48,611 nucleotides of DNA from contig CALJVJ010000030.1 of assembly GCA_937974625.1 (NCBI GenBank), positions 1 through 48,611 of the forward strand, written 5' to 3'. The notes beneath the pieces are model-generated. The model was not told where the DNA came from and did no database searches. It saw only the letters and a program-made list of their open reading frames with translations. Origin of the DNA: an uncultured Saprospiraceae bacterium. GTDB taxonomy: Bacteria > Bacteroidota > Bacteroidia > Chitinophagales > Saprospiraceae. The first letter of the stretch is position 1. Each line of letters opens with the position of its first letter. Positions 34,598-44,019 of this stretch are shown here, one piece after another. The position numbers were made by a program, and so were the translations under genes.

Positions 34598-35626
34598 ATG
34601 CTTAGAATGAAAAATATTTTATCAGGTTTAGTAACCTTACTATTGGCAACTATTAGTTTCCAGTTGGATGCTCAATCTTCTATGTTTCATGGAGAGATGT
34701 TCATTCCTGATAATTCATCGATTTCTATTTTTGGTAAGCATAGTTTTCATAATGGAAGCGGATTATATCCTGGACAACTCTCCACTGAGCGAGAGAACAA
34801 GAAAGGATATTTCAACTTTGGCAACGGCAGTAGCTGGGTTGGCGCATCTGATATGCAGTTCATTGACGGATATGTGAAAGTGTATCACAACGAGGCATTT
34901 ATTTTCCCTACTGGGGCAAATAGTAAATTTAGACCTGTTGCGATTTCTGGAGCATTAAAGACAAGTGCAGCTTATTATGATAATGATCCAAGCTTTATCA
35001 ATGAAAGTGGAACTTCAAAAGTAGAACCCCTGCTTTCTCAAATTAGTGAGGGAGAGTACTGGGATGTTGATGGAGATATTAGAACTCAGGTTACTTTAAC
35101 TTGGGACGCAAGGAGCAATATTGAATCTTTGACAGAAAGCGACTTAAATAGATTAACCATGGTAGGCTGGAGAGGAAATCAGTGGGAATTAATTCCTTCT
35201 TCGATTGATAGATTCACATTAGATGTATCTACTTCTAAAGCAAGAATGGGGTCTGAAGTTGCAGATTTTGTTTCGGGTTCAATTACTACTAATGAGAATA
35301 TCAGACCAAGCGATTATGACTTTATTACACTAGGTGCACTCAACCCAAATACTATGGCGAGGGTACAACCACAGTTTGATGTCTATCCTAATCCGATAAG
35401 CTTAACAGTAAGTCCAACACTAAACTATCAGTTTTCTTCAGACCGAGGTGGTATTATCAGACTTTATAGTCCGACAAATACCCTTTTAATGGAGAAGACA
35501 GTAGCTGGTGAAAGAGGTGTAATAAGCCTAGATAACCCTATTAATAAAGCAGGTGTTTACGTCATTGGTATTGTTGACCAAGATGGCGGTTCAAAATACC
35601 AGAAGTTAGTAGTGGTGGAAGAATAA
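34598..35626 (+). CDS. T9SS-sorted secreted protein, partner of the collagen-like gene
   Basis: This 342-residue protein has a signal peptide (about 1-25, FQLDAQ), beta-rich segments such as FIPDNSSISIFGKHSFHNGSG, GYFNFGNGSSWVGASDMQFIDGYVKVYHNEAFIFPTGANSKFRPVAISG, and a type A T9SS C-terminal domain from about 262 (PQFDVYPNPISLTVSPTLNY ... GVYVIGIVDQDGGSKYQKLVVVEE). Such proteins are exported through the outer membrane and often attached to the surface. M1 or M4 (34607) could be the start; M4 gives a more usual signal. It lies 93 bases after the collagen gene. Confidence 0.85.
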   Translation: MLRMKNILSGLVTLLLATISFQLDAQSSMFHGEMFIPDNSSISIFGKHSFHNGSGLYPGQLSTERENKKGYFNFGNGSSWVGASDMQFIDGYVKVYHNEAFIFPTGANSKFRPVAISGALKTSAAYYDNDPSFINESGTSKVEPLLSQISEGEYWDVDGDIRTQVTLTWDARSNIESLTESDLNRLTMVGWRGNQWELIPSSIDRFTLDVSTSKARMGSEVADFVSGSITTNENIRPSDYDFITLGALNPNTMARVQPQFDVYPNPISLTVSPTLNYQFSSDRGGIIRLYSPTNTLLMEKTVAGERGVISLDNPINKAGVYVIGIVDQDGGSKYQKLVVVEE

Positions 35627-35650
35627 ACGTTTGTTTAGACTTTCTAATAG

Positions 35651-35690
35651 AAAGGGCTTGAGTGTTTATCACTCAAGCCCTTTTCTTTTT
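35651..35690 (+). terminator. Terminator of the collagen operon
   Basis: The arms aaagggcttgagtg and cactcaagcccttt form a 14-pair stem with a five-base loop, followed by tttcttttttat. It lies 24 bases past the partner gene stop. The reverse orientation also gives a weak U-tail for the convergent gene at 35784. Confidence 0.9.
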
Positions 35691-35783
35691 TATCTAAAAT
35701 GCACATGATAAACCCTAAATAGAGGAAAAATATATTCTCTCATTGGCGATTTAACAAATTTTGCGATTAGTTGGTGGTAGCCG

Positions 35784-36926
35784 TTATTTATTAATTTCTT
35801 CTTGGTATTGTTTAAGTTTTACCCAATCATGTTGAATGGCATATAGCGCTTGAGTTGGCCAAGAAACTGGCATCGCTAATTTAAACCTATCTCCACCATC
35901 TTCTAGAATTTTTTCTAGTCTTTCTATTGGTGTTTCAGCTAAGTCTGCCCAATTATTAATACGTCCAATTTTCAATAAACTTTCAATCTTAGGTCCAACC
36001 CCTTCAATTATTTTTAAGTCATTCATTTCTATAGCTACATAGCCTAATTTTTTAGTGACCAACTTCTCAATCTTTGTTAGGACATTAATGGAATCCTGAT
36101 TTGTTTTTTCAGCATACAATTTTTGTTGGAAGTTAATTAAGCCTTGCCAGTCTTTTTCAATACATAATTGTATTTGCATTTGCCAAGTTCGAGGGCTGTG
36201 AATCCTATATCTTGGTCCAGCATCATGCATGATATTTTTTAAGGTATCTGAATCAGCATCCGCTAAATCCTGCCAAGTATTATAACCAGCCTGATTGAGA
36301 ATACCTTCTATTTTTGGACCAATGCCTTCTATAACTTTTAGGTTATCATTCTTAATAAAAGGACTGTAGTCTGTAATATTAGAGGACGGAGTTGGGTAGT
36401 CCTTTTTTGGAGAAAGTTCCTTAATTGGCTTTGCAGTTGATTCCTCAGCATCCGTTTCTTCAGTAATAACTTTGTTTACTAAAAGTGGTTTTACTGAATT
36501 ATCCAAGGAGTCAGCTTTATCTATTTTAGTCTTAGCGCTAATTGGAGTATCGACTTCTTTTTTAACTGGCTGCTCGATTACTTTTTCGACTTGATTTTCT
36601 TGCCTTAACCTAGATAGCTGTGTACCTAAAACTACAATGTTTGACTCCGAATCAGCCAAAGAAGCCTTCAACCCCTTATTATCTTTTTCCGATTCATTGT
36701 ATTGATATTTAAGTGCAATAAAGTCTTTTTCGAGGGCTTCATTTTTAGTTTTAAGGGTTTTTAGTTTCTTGTTTTTCGCTCTATTTAAATGTACATATTT
36801 CCCCCAAATCCATCTACCAATGCCTAAGCCTAAAGCAAAAGCAGCTAACATCCAAAGAAACCAAGACCAAAAACAGCCTGGGCAGTCAGCTGGCGTATGT
36901 TGTAAGAATAAAATACTTAAATACAT
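35784..36926 (-). CDS. Membrane-anchored protein with two helix-hairpin-helix modules
   Basis: This 380-residue protein has a Trp/Cys-rich N-terminus with one membrane segment (about 19-42, FWSWFLWMLAAFALGLGIG), a coiled coil (about 48-110), a low-complexity Lys/Ser/Thr region (115-185) and two tandem HhH-type modules of about 75 residues. Module 1 reads NLKVIEGIGPKIEGILNQAGYNTWQDLADA; module 2 reads DLKIIEGVGPKIESLLKIGRINNWADLAE. Such modules usually bind DNA or protein non-specifically, which is odd for a membrane-anchored protein. It starts 43 bases after an OmpA gene on the same strand. Confidence 0.85.
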   Translation of the reverse strand: MYLSILFLQHTPADCPGCFWSWFLWMLAAFALGLGIGRWIWGKYVHLNRAKNKKLKTLKTKNEALEKDFIALKYQYNESEKDNKGLKASLADSESNIVVLGTQLSRLRQENQVEKVIEQPVKKEVDTPISAKTKIDKADSLDNSVKPLLVNKVITEETDAEESTAKPIKELSPKKDYPTPSSNITDYSPFIKNDNLKVIEGIGPKIEGILNQAGYNTWQDLADADSDTLKNIMHDAGPRYRIHSPRTWQMQIQLCIEKDWQGLINFQQKLYAEKTNQDSINVLTKIEKLVTKKLGYVAIEMNDLKIIEGVGPKIESLLKIGRINNWADLAETPIERLEKILEDGGDRFKLAMPVSWPTQALYAIQHDWVKLKQYQEEINK

Positions 36927-36969
36927 ATGGTTATAATTAGTTATTTATGTCACGTTATTTTAAAATCCA

Positions 36970-37839
36970 TCAACGCCCTTTTTTTATCAATCGGACGACT
37001 ACTCTACGATTTTTTTGCCTGCCTAATTCTGTTTCATTTTCAGCAATTGGTGCATTTTCGCCTTTAGAATAGGTTTTAATTTGGTTTCTATTGACTCCTT
37101 TTTTTATTAATAAATCTCGAATCATTTTTGCTCGTCTTAATGCCAATTGCACATTTATTTCGGGTTCGCCTACATTATCCGTATGTCCAGTCAAACTAAC
37201 CTGTTCTTTAGTAGCAATTATTTTTTTTGCTAATTCATTTAAATAATTATCAATTAAAGGGTCCGTAATTTTTTGGACAGAATTGAATGGAAATCGAATG
37301 ATGGTACGGTCTGCAAAAACCTCTACCGTAGATTTTGGTTTATCCAACCAATTAAAATCAACCGCATCTAAAAAATCGGCTGTTAAATCTTCTGGATGAG
37401 GAGATACGGCACCAACTACTCTAATTCTTTCGGCTGGCATATCTTCTAATAAAAGCTGTTTAACTTCATTGGCTCGCGCCAATCCTAAATTGACATAGGT
37501 AGAAGTATTTTTTTCATTTTTTAAATAATAACCAGTTATTTCTAAAATATTATCAGTTGTTTTGTTTTTAAGTATAGTTGATAGGTAATCGGGGAACCCT
37601 TCATTTGTAAATGGGGTTGCATCAGATTTCCTAAAATCCACTGGCAATCTAATATCAGCTTCAGATGCTTCGGGTAGTGTCGTGATAGGAGGTGTTGGCA
37701 TAGGTTTAGCTAGGTCCAAATGATGATGTTTGCCAAGAGGTAAACTTGCACATAAATGAGCCTTAGAAAAGCTATAAGAGCCAATAGTTAAAAGCCCCCA
37801 TATAAGCATGCCAATAAGTCCTTTTGCCAAATCAGACAT
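36970..37839 (-). CDS. OmpA family protein, likely with a degenerate second OmpA domain
   Basis: This 289-residue protein has one N-terminal membrane segment (about 6-24) and no lipobox. A C-terminal OmpA domain spans about 180-289: VSLTGHTDNVGEPEINVQLALRRAKMIRDLL, IKTYSKGENAPIAENETELGRQKNRRVVV. A preceding stretch (about 75-150, NILEITGYYLKN ... LGLARANEVKQLLLEDMPAERIRVVG) has the same rhythm and looks like a diverged second copy. It is probably inner-membrane anchored, with the OmpA domain binding cell wall. First gene of a likely two-gene operon with the HhH protein. Confidence 0.85.
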   Translation of the reverse strand: MSDLAKGLIGMLIWGLLTIGSYSFSKAHLCASLPLGKHHHLDLAKPMPTPPITTLPEASEADIRLPVDFRKSDATPFTNEGFPDYLSTILKNKTTDNILEITGYYLKNEKNTSTYVNLGLARANEVKQLLLEDMPAERIRVVGAVSPHPEDLTADFLDAVDFNWLDKPKSTVEVFADRTIIRFPFNSVQKITDPLIDNYLNELAKKIIATKEQVSLTGHTDNVGEPEINVQLALRRAKMIRDLLIKKGVNRNQIKTYSKGENAPIAENETELGRQKNRRVVVRLIKKGR

Positions 37840-37865
37840 AATAGGAGTGGGATTAGTACACTGAA

Positions 37866-38037
37866 AATTAAATTCTTTAAAATTTTGATTAAGGCTATTT
37901 TGAATCTAATCAAGATGAGCAAACATCGTTTGTGAACCACCAAAGGTGGATGGGATGCTTGAGAGAACCCTCCTTAGATTATTAAGAAAATTACGAAGAG
38001 TAGATTCAAAAGAGACCATCAAAAATTAAAGTTAATT
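37866..38037. repeat. Repeat family R3, copy 2 (fold-back with structured core)
   Basis: The left arm (near 37873-37907, aattttgattaaggctattttgaatcta) pairs with 38002-38037 imperfectly. The core reads atcaagatgagcaaac, ccaccaaaggtgg, gatgggatgc, with small hairpins caaac-atc-gtttg and ccacc-aaa-ggtgg. Word order matches 30134-30190. It lies 27 bases upstream of the minus-strand OmpA start at 37839, as copy 1 lies upstream of a minus-strand hydrolase. Confidence 0.65.
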
Positions 38038-38248
38038 AGTTTATAGTGTATTAGTTTATAAAAGAGTACTTATACTCTAAATGATAAATAAATAGGGAAG
38101 CCTATTCTGAAACGCAGTAGTAATATTTGGTAATGAAAATGGTCAGGTGTATTTTTCTCCCTAATTTGCCATAAATGTAGAAAAAATAGCTGGATATAAG
38201 AAAAAAATTGGCAAATAAGCACAAGTTATCTCAATAGCTAGAAGTGAA

Positions 38249-38881
38249 TTATTGGCCGATAGAAATAGTCAAGCCAATTCCCATAACAGGTTGATTGTTA
38301 AAGCTAGATTCTAAAATAGGTTGAAAACTGATATCATCATCTACGCTAAAATCTTTGAGATGCGCATCTACAAAAGCATCTCCAGCAGAGATTAAATAAA
38401 AGCCAATGACCCCAATCCAAGAGAGTTGTTTATTCTTATCGAATTTATTTCTTTGTGCAGTAACTGCATTGATAGGAATCTCAGCGTATATATCTATACA
38501 TTCTGTTGGAATATCCGAAGTTAAATTCTGACAGGCTGCATTATTTCTTACATCCAAAGAGTTTTGTAGTTTATTAAATTCAGCTGTATTAAATTTAATA
38601 GAATAAATAACCCCACCTAGCGCACCATAAACAAGCGGTAACTTCCAATATTTTTTATTATAGATTTGTCCCATTCCTGGGATTATACCAAGAAGAACGG
38701 CTTTTTTAGGAGAAGGATAACCTTCTTTGAAAAATTGCTTGATAGACTTATTTTCTTTTTTTTGCTTTACAGGAATAAGCGTATTAGGTAAGGAATCAAT
38801 TTTATTAACAAGAGTGTCCTGAGCAATTAGCCACGTGCAGTGGAAAAATAAGCAGAATAAAAGACTTAAGACTCTAGCCAT
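38249..38881 (-). CDS. DUF5683 family protein
   Basis: This 210-residue protein has a signal peptide (about 1-20, LIAQ), a charged spacer, and the DUF5683 core SIKQFFKEGYPSPKKAVLLGIIPGMGQIYNKKYWKLPLVYGALGGVIYSI with a hydrophobic helix, then QLSWIGVIGFYLISAGDAFVDAHLKDF. The family is widespread in Bacteroidota; function is unknown. It lies 37 bases after the CCA-adding enzyme gene on the same strand, so the two are likely co-transcribed. Confidence 0.88.
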   Translation of the reverse strand: MARVLSLLFCLFFHCTWLIAQDTLVNKIDSLPNTLIPVKQKKENKSIKQFFKEGYPSPKKAVLLGIIPGMGQIYNKKYWKLPLVYGALGGVIYSIKFNTAEFNKLQNSLDVRNNAACQNLTSDIPTECIDIYAEIPINAVTAQRNKFDKNKQLSWIGVIGFYLISAGDAFVDAHLKDFSVDDDISFQPILESSFNNQPVMGIGLTISIGQ

Positions 38882-38918
38882 GTTTGATTGAGGTTTACCA
38901 AATAAAAAGATTTAGCCA

Positions 38919-40340
38919 CTAGGCAGTTATAGGTTTTAAACCTAGTTTCTTGCCTTCTAATAACATAAACGCAAAAGCTTCCTCATAATTGTTCTTAATG
39001 ACACCATCTAAAATAGCTTCCCGAATGGCATTTTTGATAATACCAACTTGCCTGGATGGAGCAATATTAAAGGTTTCCATAATCAATTCTCCCGATACAG
39101 GAGGTTGCCAATTTCTGATATGGTCTTTTGCTTCAATTTCTTTAAGTTTTGCTCTAACTAGCTCATAATTAGCTAAATAGCGTTTAACTTTTTTTGGATT
39201 TTTAGAAGTAATGTCGGCTTCGCAAAGTATCATCAAATCTTCCAAATCGTTACCTGCTTCGAAAAGTAAACGACGAATGGCAGAGTCCGTAATATTTTCT
39301 TTGGTCAAAGAAATTGGCCTTAAATGAAGGCGAACTAACAACTGAACATACTTCATTTTATGGTCCAAGGGTAGTTTCATTCTTCTAAAAATACGTGGAA
39401 CCATAGCCGCACCTAATGCTTCATGCCCATGAAAAGTCCAACCATGGGTTGGGTCAAATCGTTTCGTAGGAGGTTTAGCAATATCATGCATGATGGCTGC
39501 CCATCGAAGCCATAAATCATTGGTGTTTTTACAAATGTTATCTAATACTTCAAGTGTATGATAGAAATTGTCCTTATGGCCTTTTCCATCTTTGTAATCG
39601 ACCCCATGCAGCGCCACCATTTCAGGGAAAATAATTTCTAATAAGCCTGTATCAAATAATAATTTGAAACCAACGGAAGGTTTGGGTGCTAAAATAATTT
39701 TATTGAGTTCGGTAATAATTCTTTCTTTTGAAATAATATTAAGCCGATTTTTATAAGTAGAAAGTGCTTTATAAGTTTTTTCTTCAATGGTAAAACCGAG
39801 TTGAGTAGCAAATCGAATACAACGCATCATCCTTAAGGGATCATCCGAAAAGGTCTTCCCTGGTTCTAAAGGCGTTTTAATAATCTTGGCTTCCAGATGA
39901 GCTAATCCTCCAAATGGGTCAATAATTTTTCCAAAACTATTACCCGAAAGACCGACAGCTAAAGCATTGATAGTGAAATCTCTACGGTTTTGGTCGTCTT
40001 CTAATGAGCCCTCATCAACGGTTGGTTTTCTAGAATCGTGACGATAAGATTCCTTTCTTGCTCCCACAAATTCTATTTCTAAATCTTTACATTTTAGCAT
40101 CGCTGTACCAAATCGTTTATAAACAACGACTCTTGGAATTGGCCGCATTCTGGAAGCGACATTTTGTGCCAACCGAATACCATTACCTACACAAACGATA
40201 TCCATATCTTTGGAAGGTCGTGCCAATAGCCTATCCCTTACATAGCCACCCACCACAAAAGTAGGGTAGTCTAATTCGGTAGCAGTTTGCTCGATTAAAG
40301 TAAAAATTTCTCTCTCGTGAGGTTGTATATTAAAGACCAC
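38919..40340 (-). CDS. CCA tRNA nucleotidyltransferase/poly(A) polymerase family, HD domain
   Basis: A 473-residue enzyme. The nucleotidyltransferase motif reads FVVGGYVRDRLLARPSKDMDIV (D45 and D47 as metal ligands), with RRDFTINALAV and PLRMMRCIRFATQLGF (NTP binding). An HD phosphohydrolase domain holds HTLEVLD and AAIMHDIAKP (about 265-305). Known role: builds or repairs the CCA end of tRNAs, consistent with tRNA genes here that lack an encoded CCA. No ATG fits; a GTG at 40338-40340 starts the frame. Confidence 0.92.
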   Translation of the reverse strand: MVFNIQPHEREIFTLIEQTATELDYPTFVVGGYVRDRLLARPSKDMDIVCVGNGIRLAQNVASRMRPIPRVVVYKRFGTAMLKCKDLEIEFVGARKESYRHDSRKPTVDEGSLEDDQNRRDFTINALAVGLSGNSFGKIIDPFGGLAHLEAKIIKTPLEPGKTFSDDPLRMMRCIRFATQLGFTIEEKTYKALSTYKNRLNIISKERIITELNKIILAPKPSVGFKLLFDTGLLEIIFPEMVALHGVDYKDGKGHKDNFYHTLEVLDNICKNTNDLWLRWAAIMHDIAKPPTKRFDPTHGWTFHGHEALGAAMVPRIFRRMKLPLDHKMKYVQLLVRLHLRPISLTKENITDSAIRRLLFEAGNDLEDLMILCEADITSKNPKKVKRYLANYELVRAKLKEIEAKDHIRNWQPPVSGELIMETFNIAPSRQVGIIKNAIREAILDGVIKNNYEEAFAFMLLEGKKLGLKPITA

Positions 40341-40497
40341 AAAGGTTGTTTGAGATAGTAAAAAAAGTTTAAAGTGTTATAATTGGGGTAGCTAGCTATT
40401 TTTGGATATCAGAGGTCAGGTACTTCAGTATTAAGTTGATGATAATCAGTGTCTTGAAATTTAATTTCTGACAATCCATTTAATGAATGTACTGACT

Positions 40498-41493
40498 TTA
40501 ATGAGTTGTCATTAACTCGGAATATCGTTCTTCAATTAAATCAAAAACTTCCATAATTTCTTCTGGATTATGGCTAGTGACTAATTTAGTCCTATAAGGT
40601 TTAATATGTGGAAATCCTCTGAAATAGTTGGTATAATGACGGCGCATTTCTAAAATACCTAAGGTGGTACCTTTCCATTCGATAGAGTGATTAAAATGCT
40701 GTTTGGCAGCAGCCACTCTTTCAGCAACGGTTGGAGGTGGTAAAATTTCACCTGTTTTAAAGTAATGCTTGATTTCTCTAAAAATCCAAGGATAGCCGAT
40801 ACTTGCTCGACCAATCATAATACCATCTACTTTATATTTGTTTCGATATTCTAATGCTTTTTGGGGAGAAGTGATATCTCCATTGCCAAAGATAGGAATT
40901 TTGACGCGAGGATTTTCTTTGATTTTACCAATTCTCGTCCAATCAGCTTCTCCTTTATACATTTGCTTCCGTGTTCGGCCGTGAATAGAAAGCGCTTTGA
41001 TACCTACGTCTTGGAGTCTTTCGGCAATTTCTTCGATATATTCAGTTTTTTCGTCCCAACCTAACCTAGTTTTCACAGTTACAGGCAAATTGGTTGCATT
41101 GACCACCTGCTTGGTGAGTTCCACCATTTTTGGAATGTCTTGTAGAATTCCCGCCCCACACATCTTTGAGGTTACTTTTTTTACTGGACAGCCATAATTT
41201 ATATCGAGTACTTCAGGATTAGCCGCCTCAACAATTTCAGCCGCTTTCATCATCGAATCAATATTAGCTCCAAAAATTTGGATGCCTATCGGTCGTTCTT
41301 CTGGATAAATATCTAGTTTCTGTACACTTTTAGTCGCATCTCTTATCAATCCTTCCACAGAAATAAATTCAGTATACATCATATCACAGCCTTGTTCTTT
41401 GCATAAAGCACGAAAAGGTGGGTCACTGACATCCTCCATTGGGGCGAGCAACAAAGGGAATTCTCCTAAATCTGTATTACCGATTTTTACCAT
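40498..41493 (-). CDS. dusB: tRNA-dihydrouridine synthase DusB
   Basis: A 331-residue flavoenzyme with the Dus barrel: LLLAPMEDVSDPPFRALCKEQGCD, GIQIFGAN, DINYGCPVKKVTSK with the catalytic Cys102, VKTRLGW, IHGRTRKQMYKGEADW, NGDI and IMIGRASIGYPWIF. The C-terminal helical domain contains MRRHYTNYFRGFP. Role: reduces uridine to dihydrouridine in the tRNA D-loop. Same strand as the CCA enzyme, 157 bases upstream. Confidence 0.95.
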   Translation of the reverse strand: MVKIGNTDLGEFPLLLAPMEDVSDPPFRALCKEQGCDMMYTEFISVEGLIRDATKSVQKLDIYPEERPIGIQIFGANIDSMMKAAEIVEAANPEVLDINYGCPVKKVTSKMCGAGILQDIPKMVELTKQVVNATNLPVTVKTRLGWDEKTEYIEEIAERLQDVGIKALSIHGRTRKQMYKGEADWTRIGKIKENPRVKIPIFGNGDITSPQKALEYRNKYKVDGIMIGRASIGYPWIFREIKHYFKTGEILPPPTVAERVAAAKQHFNHSIEWKGTTLGILEMRRHYTNYFRGFPHIKPYRTKLVTSHNPEEIMEVFDLIEERYSELMTTH

Positions 41494-41530
41494 TCTAGCT
41501 ACGGATTAAAATTTCTAATTAGTTTATTTG

Positions 41531-41538
41531 CAAAAATA
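41531..41538 (-). promoter_or_regulatory. Predicted -7 box of dusB
   Basis: On the minus strand TATTTTTG fits TAnnTTTG, 38 bases upstream of the dusB start. No matching -33 was found, so this is weak evidence. Confidence 0.4.
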
Positions 41539-41616
41539 AGGCTTTATTTGAAAAAGAATACTATTTAATGCGTTATTGATTATCAAATCAAAAGTTATAA
41601 AGCCAAAATAGTTCCA

Positions 41617-42453
41617 ATGAATAAAGAAAATTCCATTGCCATCAAAAAACAAGCTATTTTTAAGGTCGAGGCTGGGTATCAATTACCCTATGAAGATTTG
41701 GTGGTAGTAGAAGCGCCGTTAGAGATACAAATTCGTTACTTTGTTAAGCAAAAATGGCAGAAAAAAAGCTTAGCAGTGACCATGCGTACACCAGGTAGTG
41801 ACAGAGATTTGGCGATAGGATTTTTATTTTCAGAAGGGATTATTGGCCGTTTTTCTGACATTGCTTCAGTAGAAAAAATAGAAGATAATGTATTGGTTAT
41901 TAATTTGTTAGATACCGTTTTGGTAGAAATGGATACTTTAGAAAGGAATTTTTATGCCACTTCAAGTTGTGGTATTTGTGGCAAAGCATCTATTGACAAG
42001 CTAACAAAAACAACTTGTTTTTTTCCACGACCAGCAATGCCCAAAATTTCAGCTATTACTTTGACTAAGTTACCACTTTTATTGAGGAGTATTCAATCTC
42101 TTTTTGACCAAACAGGCGGCATACATGCTGCGGCTATCTTTTCTCCAACGGGACAATTGATAACTTTGGCAGAAGATGTTGGTCGCCATAATGCGGTGGA
42201 TAAATTATTAGGGAATTGTTTGCAAAATGGGAAAATTCCATTGAGAAAAGAAGTACTATTATTAAGCGGTCGAATTAGTTTTGAATTAGTTCAAAAGGCT
42301 ATGATGATTGGAATTCCAATTATTGCGGCAGTAGGTGCACCCTCTAGTTTGGCAATTGAATTGGCAGAGGAGGCAGGAATAACTTTAATAGGATTTTTAA
42401 GAGGGGAGCGGTTTAATGTTTATTGCGGAGTAGAGCGACTAAATATTTCATGA
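41617..42453 (+). CDS. fdhD: Formate dehydrogenase accessory sulfurtransferase FdhD
   Basis: A 278-residue protein with the family signature: RTPGSDRDLAIGFLFSEGII, the catalytic CxxC pair (C118, C121 in SSCGICGK), QTGGIHAAA and AEDVGRHNAVDKLLG. Known role: transfers sulfur to the molybdenum cofactor of formate dehydrogenases. No formate dehydrogenase gene is in the window, so its target enzyme must be encoded elsewhere. Divergent from dusB. Confidence 0.94.
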   Translation: MNKENSIAIKKQAIFKVEAGYQLPYEDLVVVEAPLEIQIRYFVKQKWQKKSLAVTMRTPGSDRDLAIGFLFSEGIIGRFSDIASVEKIEDNVLVINLLDTVLVEMDTLERNFYATSSCGICGKASIDKLTKTTCFFPRPAMPKISAITLTKLPLLLRSIQSLFDQTGGIHAAAIFSPTGQLITLAEDVGRHNAVDKLLGNCLQNGKIPLRKEVLLLSGRISFELVQKAMMIGIPIIAAVGAPSSLAIELAEEAGITLIGFLRGERFNVYCGVERLNIS

Positions 42454-42606
42454 ATTAATTAGGGGCTCGTCCATTACAAATTTGAGTAACAAGTATATTG
42501 TAAAAAAAGGCATAGAGAAACTTAAAAACTGTCAATTTTTTTTTATTAAAACTAATATGATTAATTTGCATGCTAAGCTTAAATCTTTAATAATAATTTG
42601 AACAGT

Positions 42607-44019
42607 ATGACTTTAATAAAATCACCGTATTCCTTATGTTTTTCAATACTACTTTTTATTGGATGTAGTGCCTCTAAGAAGGCGGTAGTACCAGATGCTA
42701 TAAATGAGGTTTTAAATTTGCCCGCAAAAACTAGTCGATTGACAGCGAACGAGTTAAAAGCTTGGGGGCATGCGGATTTAGCGACAGACACGATTCCCGG
42801 TATAAGTTTGGCGAAAGCTTACGAATTTTTAAAAGGTAAAAAAAGTACGACGGTCATTGCAGCGGTAGCGGATACAGGGATAGATACAGACCATGAAGAT
42901 TTAGCCCCTGTAATGTGGTCCAATCCAAAAGATATTGTAGATGGTAAAGACAATGACGGCAATGGATTTGTAGATGATATAAATGGCTGGAACTTTCTTG
43001 GAGCGACCTATAATGAGAACCTAGAAATGACCAGAATGGTCAGAAATTTCAAGCAACAATTCGGGGACAAAACAGCAGCAGATATTACGCCAGAAGAAAT
43101 GAAAGATTTTGAACTTTATCAAAAATTAGCCAAAGAGGTCGGTGAAAAATTTTCAGGCTCTGGCTATTATTTTAATGTAGATTTTAATGCTAGAGAAGGA
43201 CAGCCAGACCCTTATGATTATGCTGTCAAAATCTATGGAGACAACAATATTAAAAATACAGTAGGAAGTGAAGCACATGCGAGTCATGTAGCAGGTATCA
43301 TTGGAGCGGCAAGAGGGAATGAAAAAGGTATTGACGGCATTGCCGATAATGTAAAAATAATGTCTCTTCGGATTGTTCCGCAGGGCGATGAATATGATAA
43401 AGATGTTGCCTTAGGTATTCGATATGCTGCGGATAACGGTGCGACGGTTATCAATGCGAGTTTTGGGAAAGGTTATTCTCCTAACCGAGAGTGGGTATAC
43501 GATGCCATTAAATATGCAGCGGAAAAAGACGTCGTAATAGTGATGTCTTCTGGTAATAATGGGCAAAATATTGATGAATCACCAACTTTTCCAAATGATG
43601 CACCCGATGCGATGAAAGAAATCGCAGATAATGTAATCATGGTAGGGGCGAATACCTATAATTATAATGAATCATTGCCAGCTGCTTTTTCTAACTACGG
43701 TAAACGCAATGTAGATATTTTTGCGCCAGGAGTTAGTATTTTATCAACCGTTCCAGGAGGCAAATATCGACCAATGGGCGGAACATCGATGGCGGCGCCT
43801 GCGGTTGCAGGTGTAGTCGCATTGGTTCGGTCTTATTACCCTAAATTGACGGCTGCACAAGTCAAACAAATTATCATGAAATCGGGAACAAAAATTGATT
43901 TTGAGGTGATGACTCCAGGAAGCGAACCGACGATGGTGCCTTTTACAGATTTATGTGTTTCAGGGCGGGTGTTGAATGCTTATGAAGCAGTTAAGATGGC
44001 AGAGAAGATTAGCAAATAA
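42607..44019 (+). CDS. Subtilisin-like S8 serine protease, lipoprotein
   Basis: This 470-residue protein begins at the ATG at 42607 (a TTG three codons upstream is less likely). A lipobox (LLFIGC, Cys20) suggests membrane anchoring. The triad is D89 in VADTGIDTDH, H224 in EAHASHVAG and S394 in GGTSMAAPAVAG; the usual HGTH motif is HASH here. About 130 residues separate Asp and His, including DGKDNDGNGFVDDING, a Ca-binding-like loop common in Bacteroidota S8 proteins. Its TAA stop touches the R2 repeat copy at 44020. Confidence 0.92.
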   Translation: MTLIKSPYSLCFSILLFIGCSASKKAVVPDAINEVLNLPAKTSRLTANELKAWGHADLATDTIPGISLAKAYEFLKGKKSTTVIAAVADTGIDTDHEDLAPVMWSNPKDIVDGKDNDGNGFVDDINGWNFLGATYNENLEMTRMVRNFKQQFGDKTAADITPEEMKDFELYQKLAKEVGEKFSGSGYYFNVDFNAREGQPDPYDYAVKIYGDNNIKNTVGSEAHASHVAGIIGAARGNEKGIDGIADNVKIMSLRIVPQGDEYDKDVALGIRYAADNGATVINASFGKGYSPNREWVYDAIKYAAEKDVVIVMSSGNNGQNIDESPTFPNDAPDAMKEIADNVIMVGANTYNYNESLPAAFSNYGKRNVDIFAPGVSILSTVPGGKYRPMGGTSMAAPAVAGVVALVRSYYPKLTAAQVKQIIMKSGTKIDFEVMTPGSEPTMVPFTDLCVSGRVLNAYEAVKMAEKISK

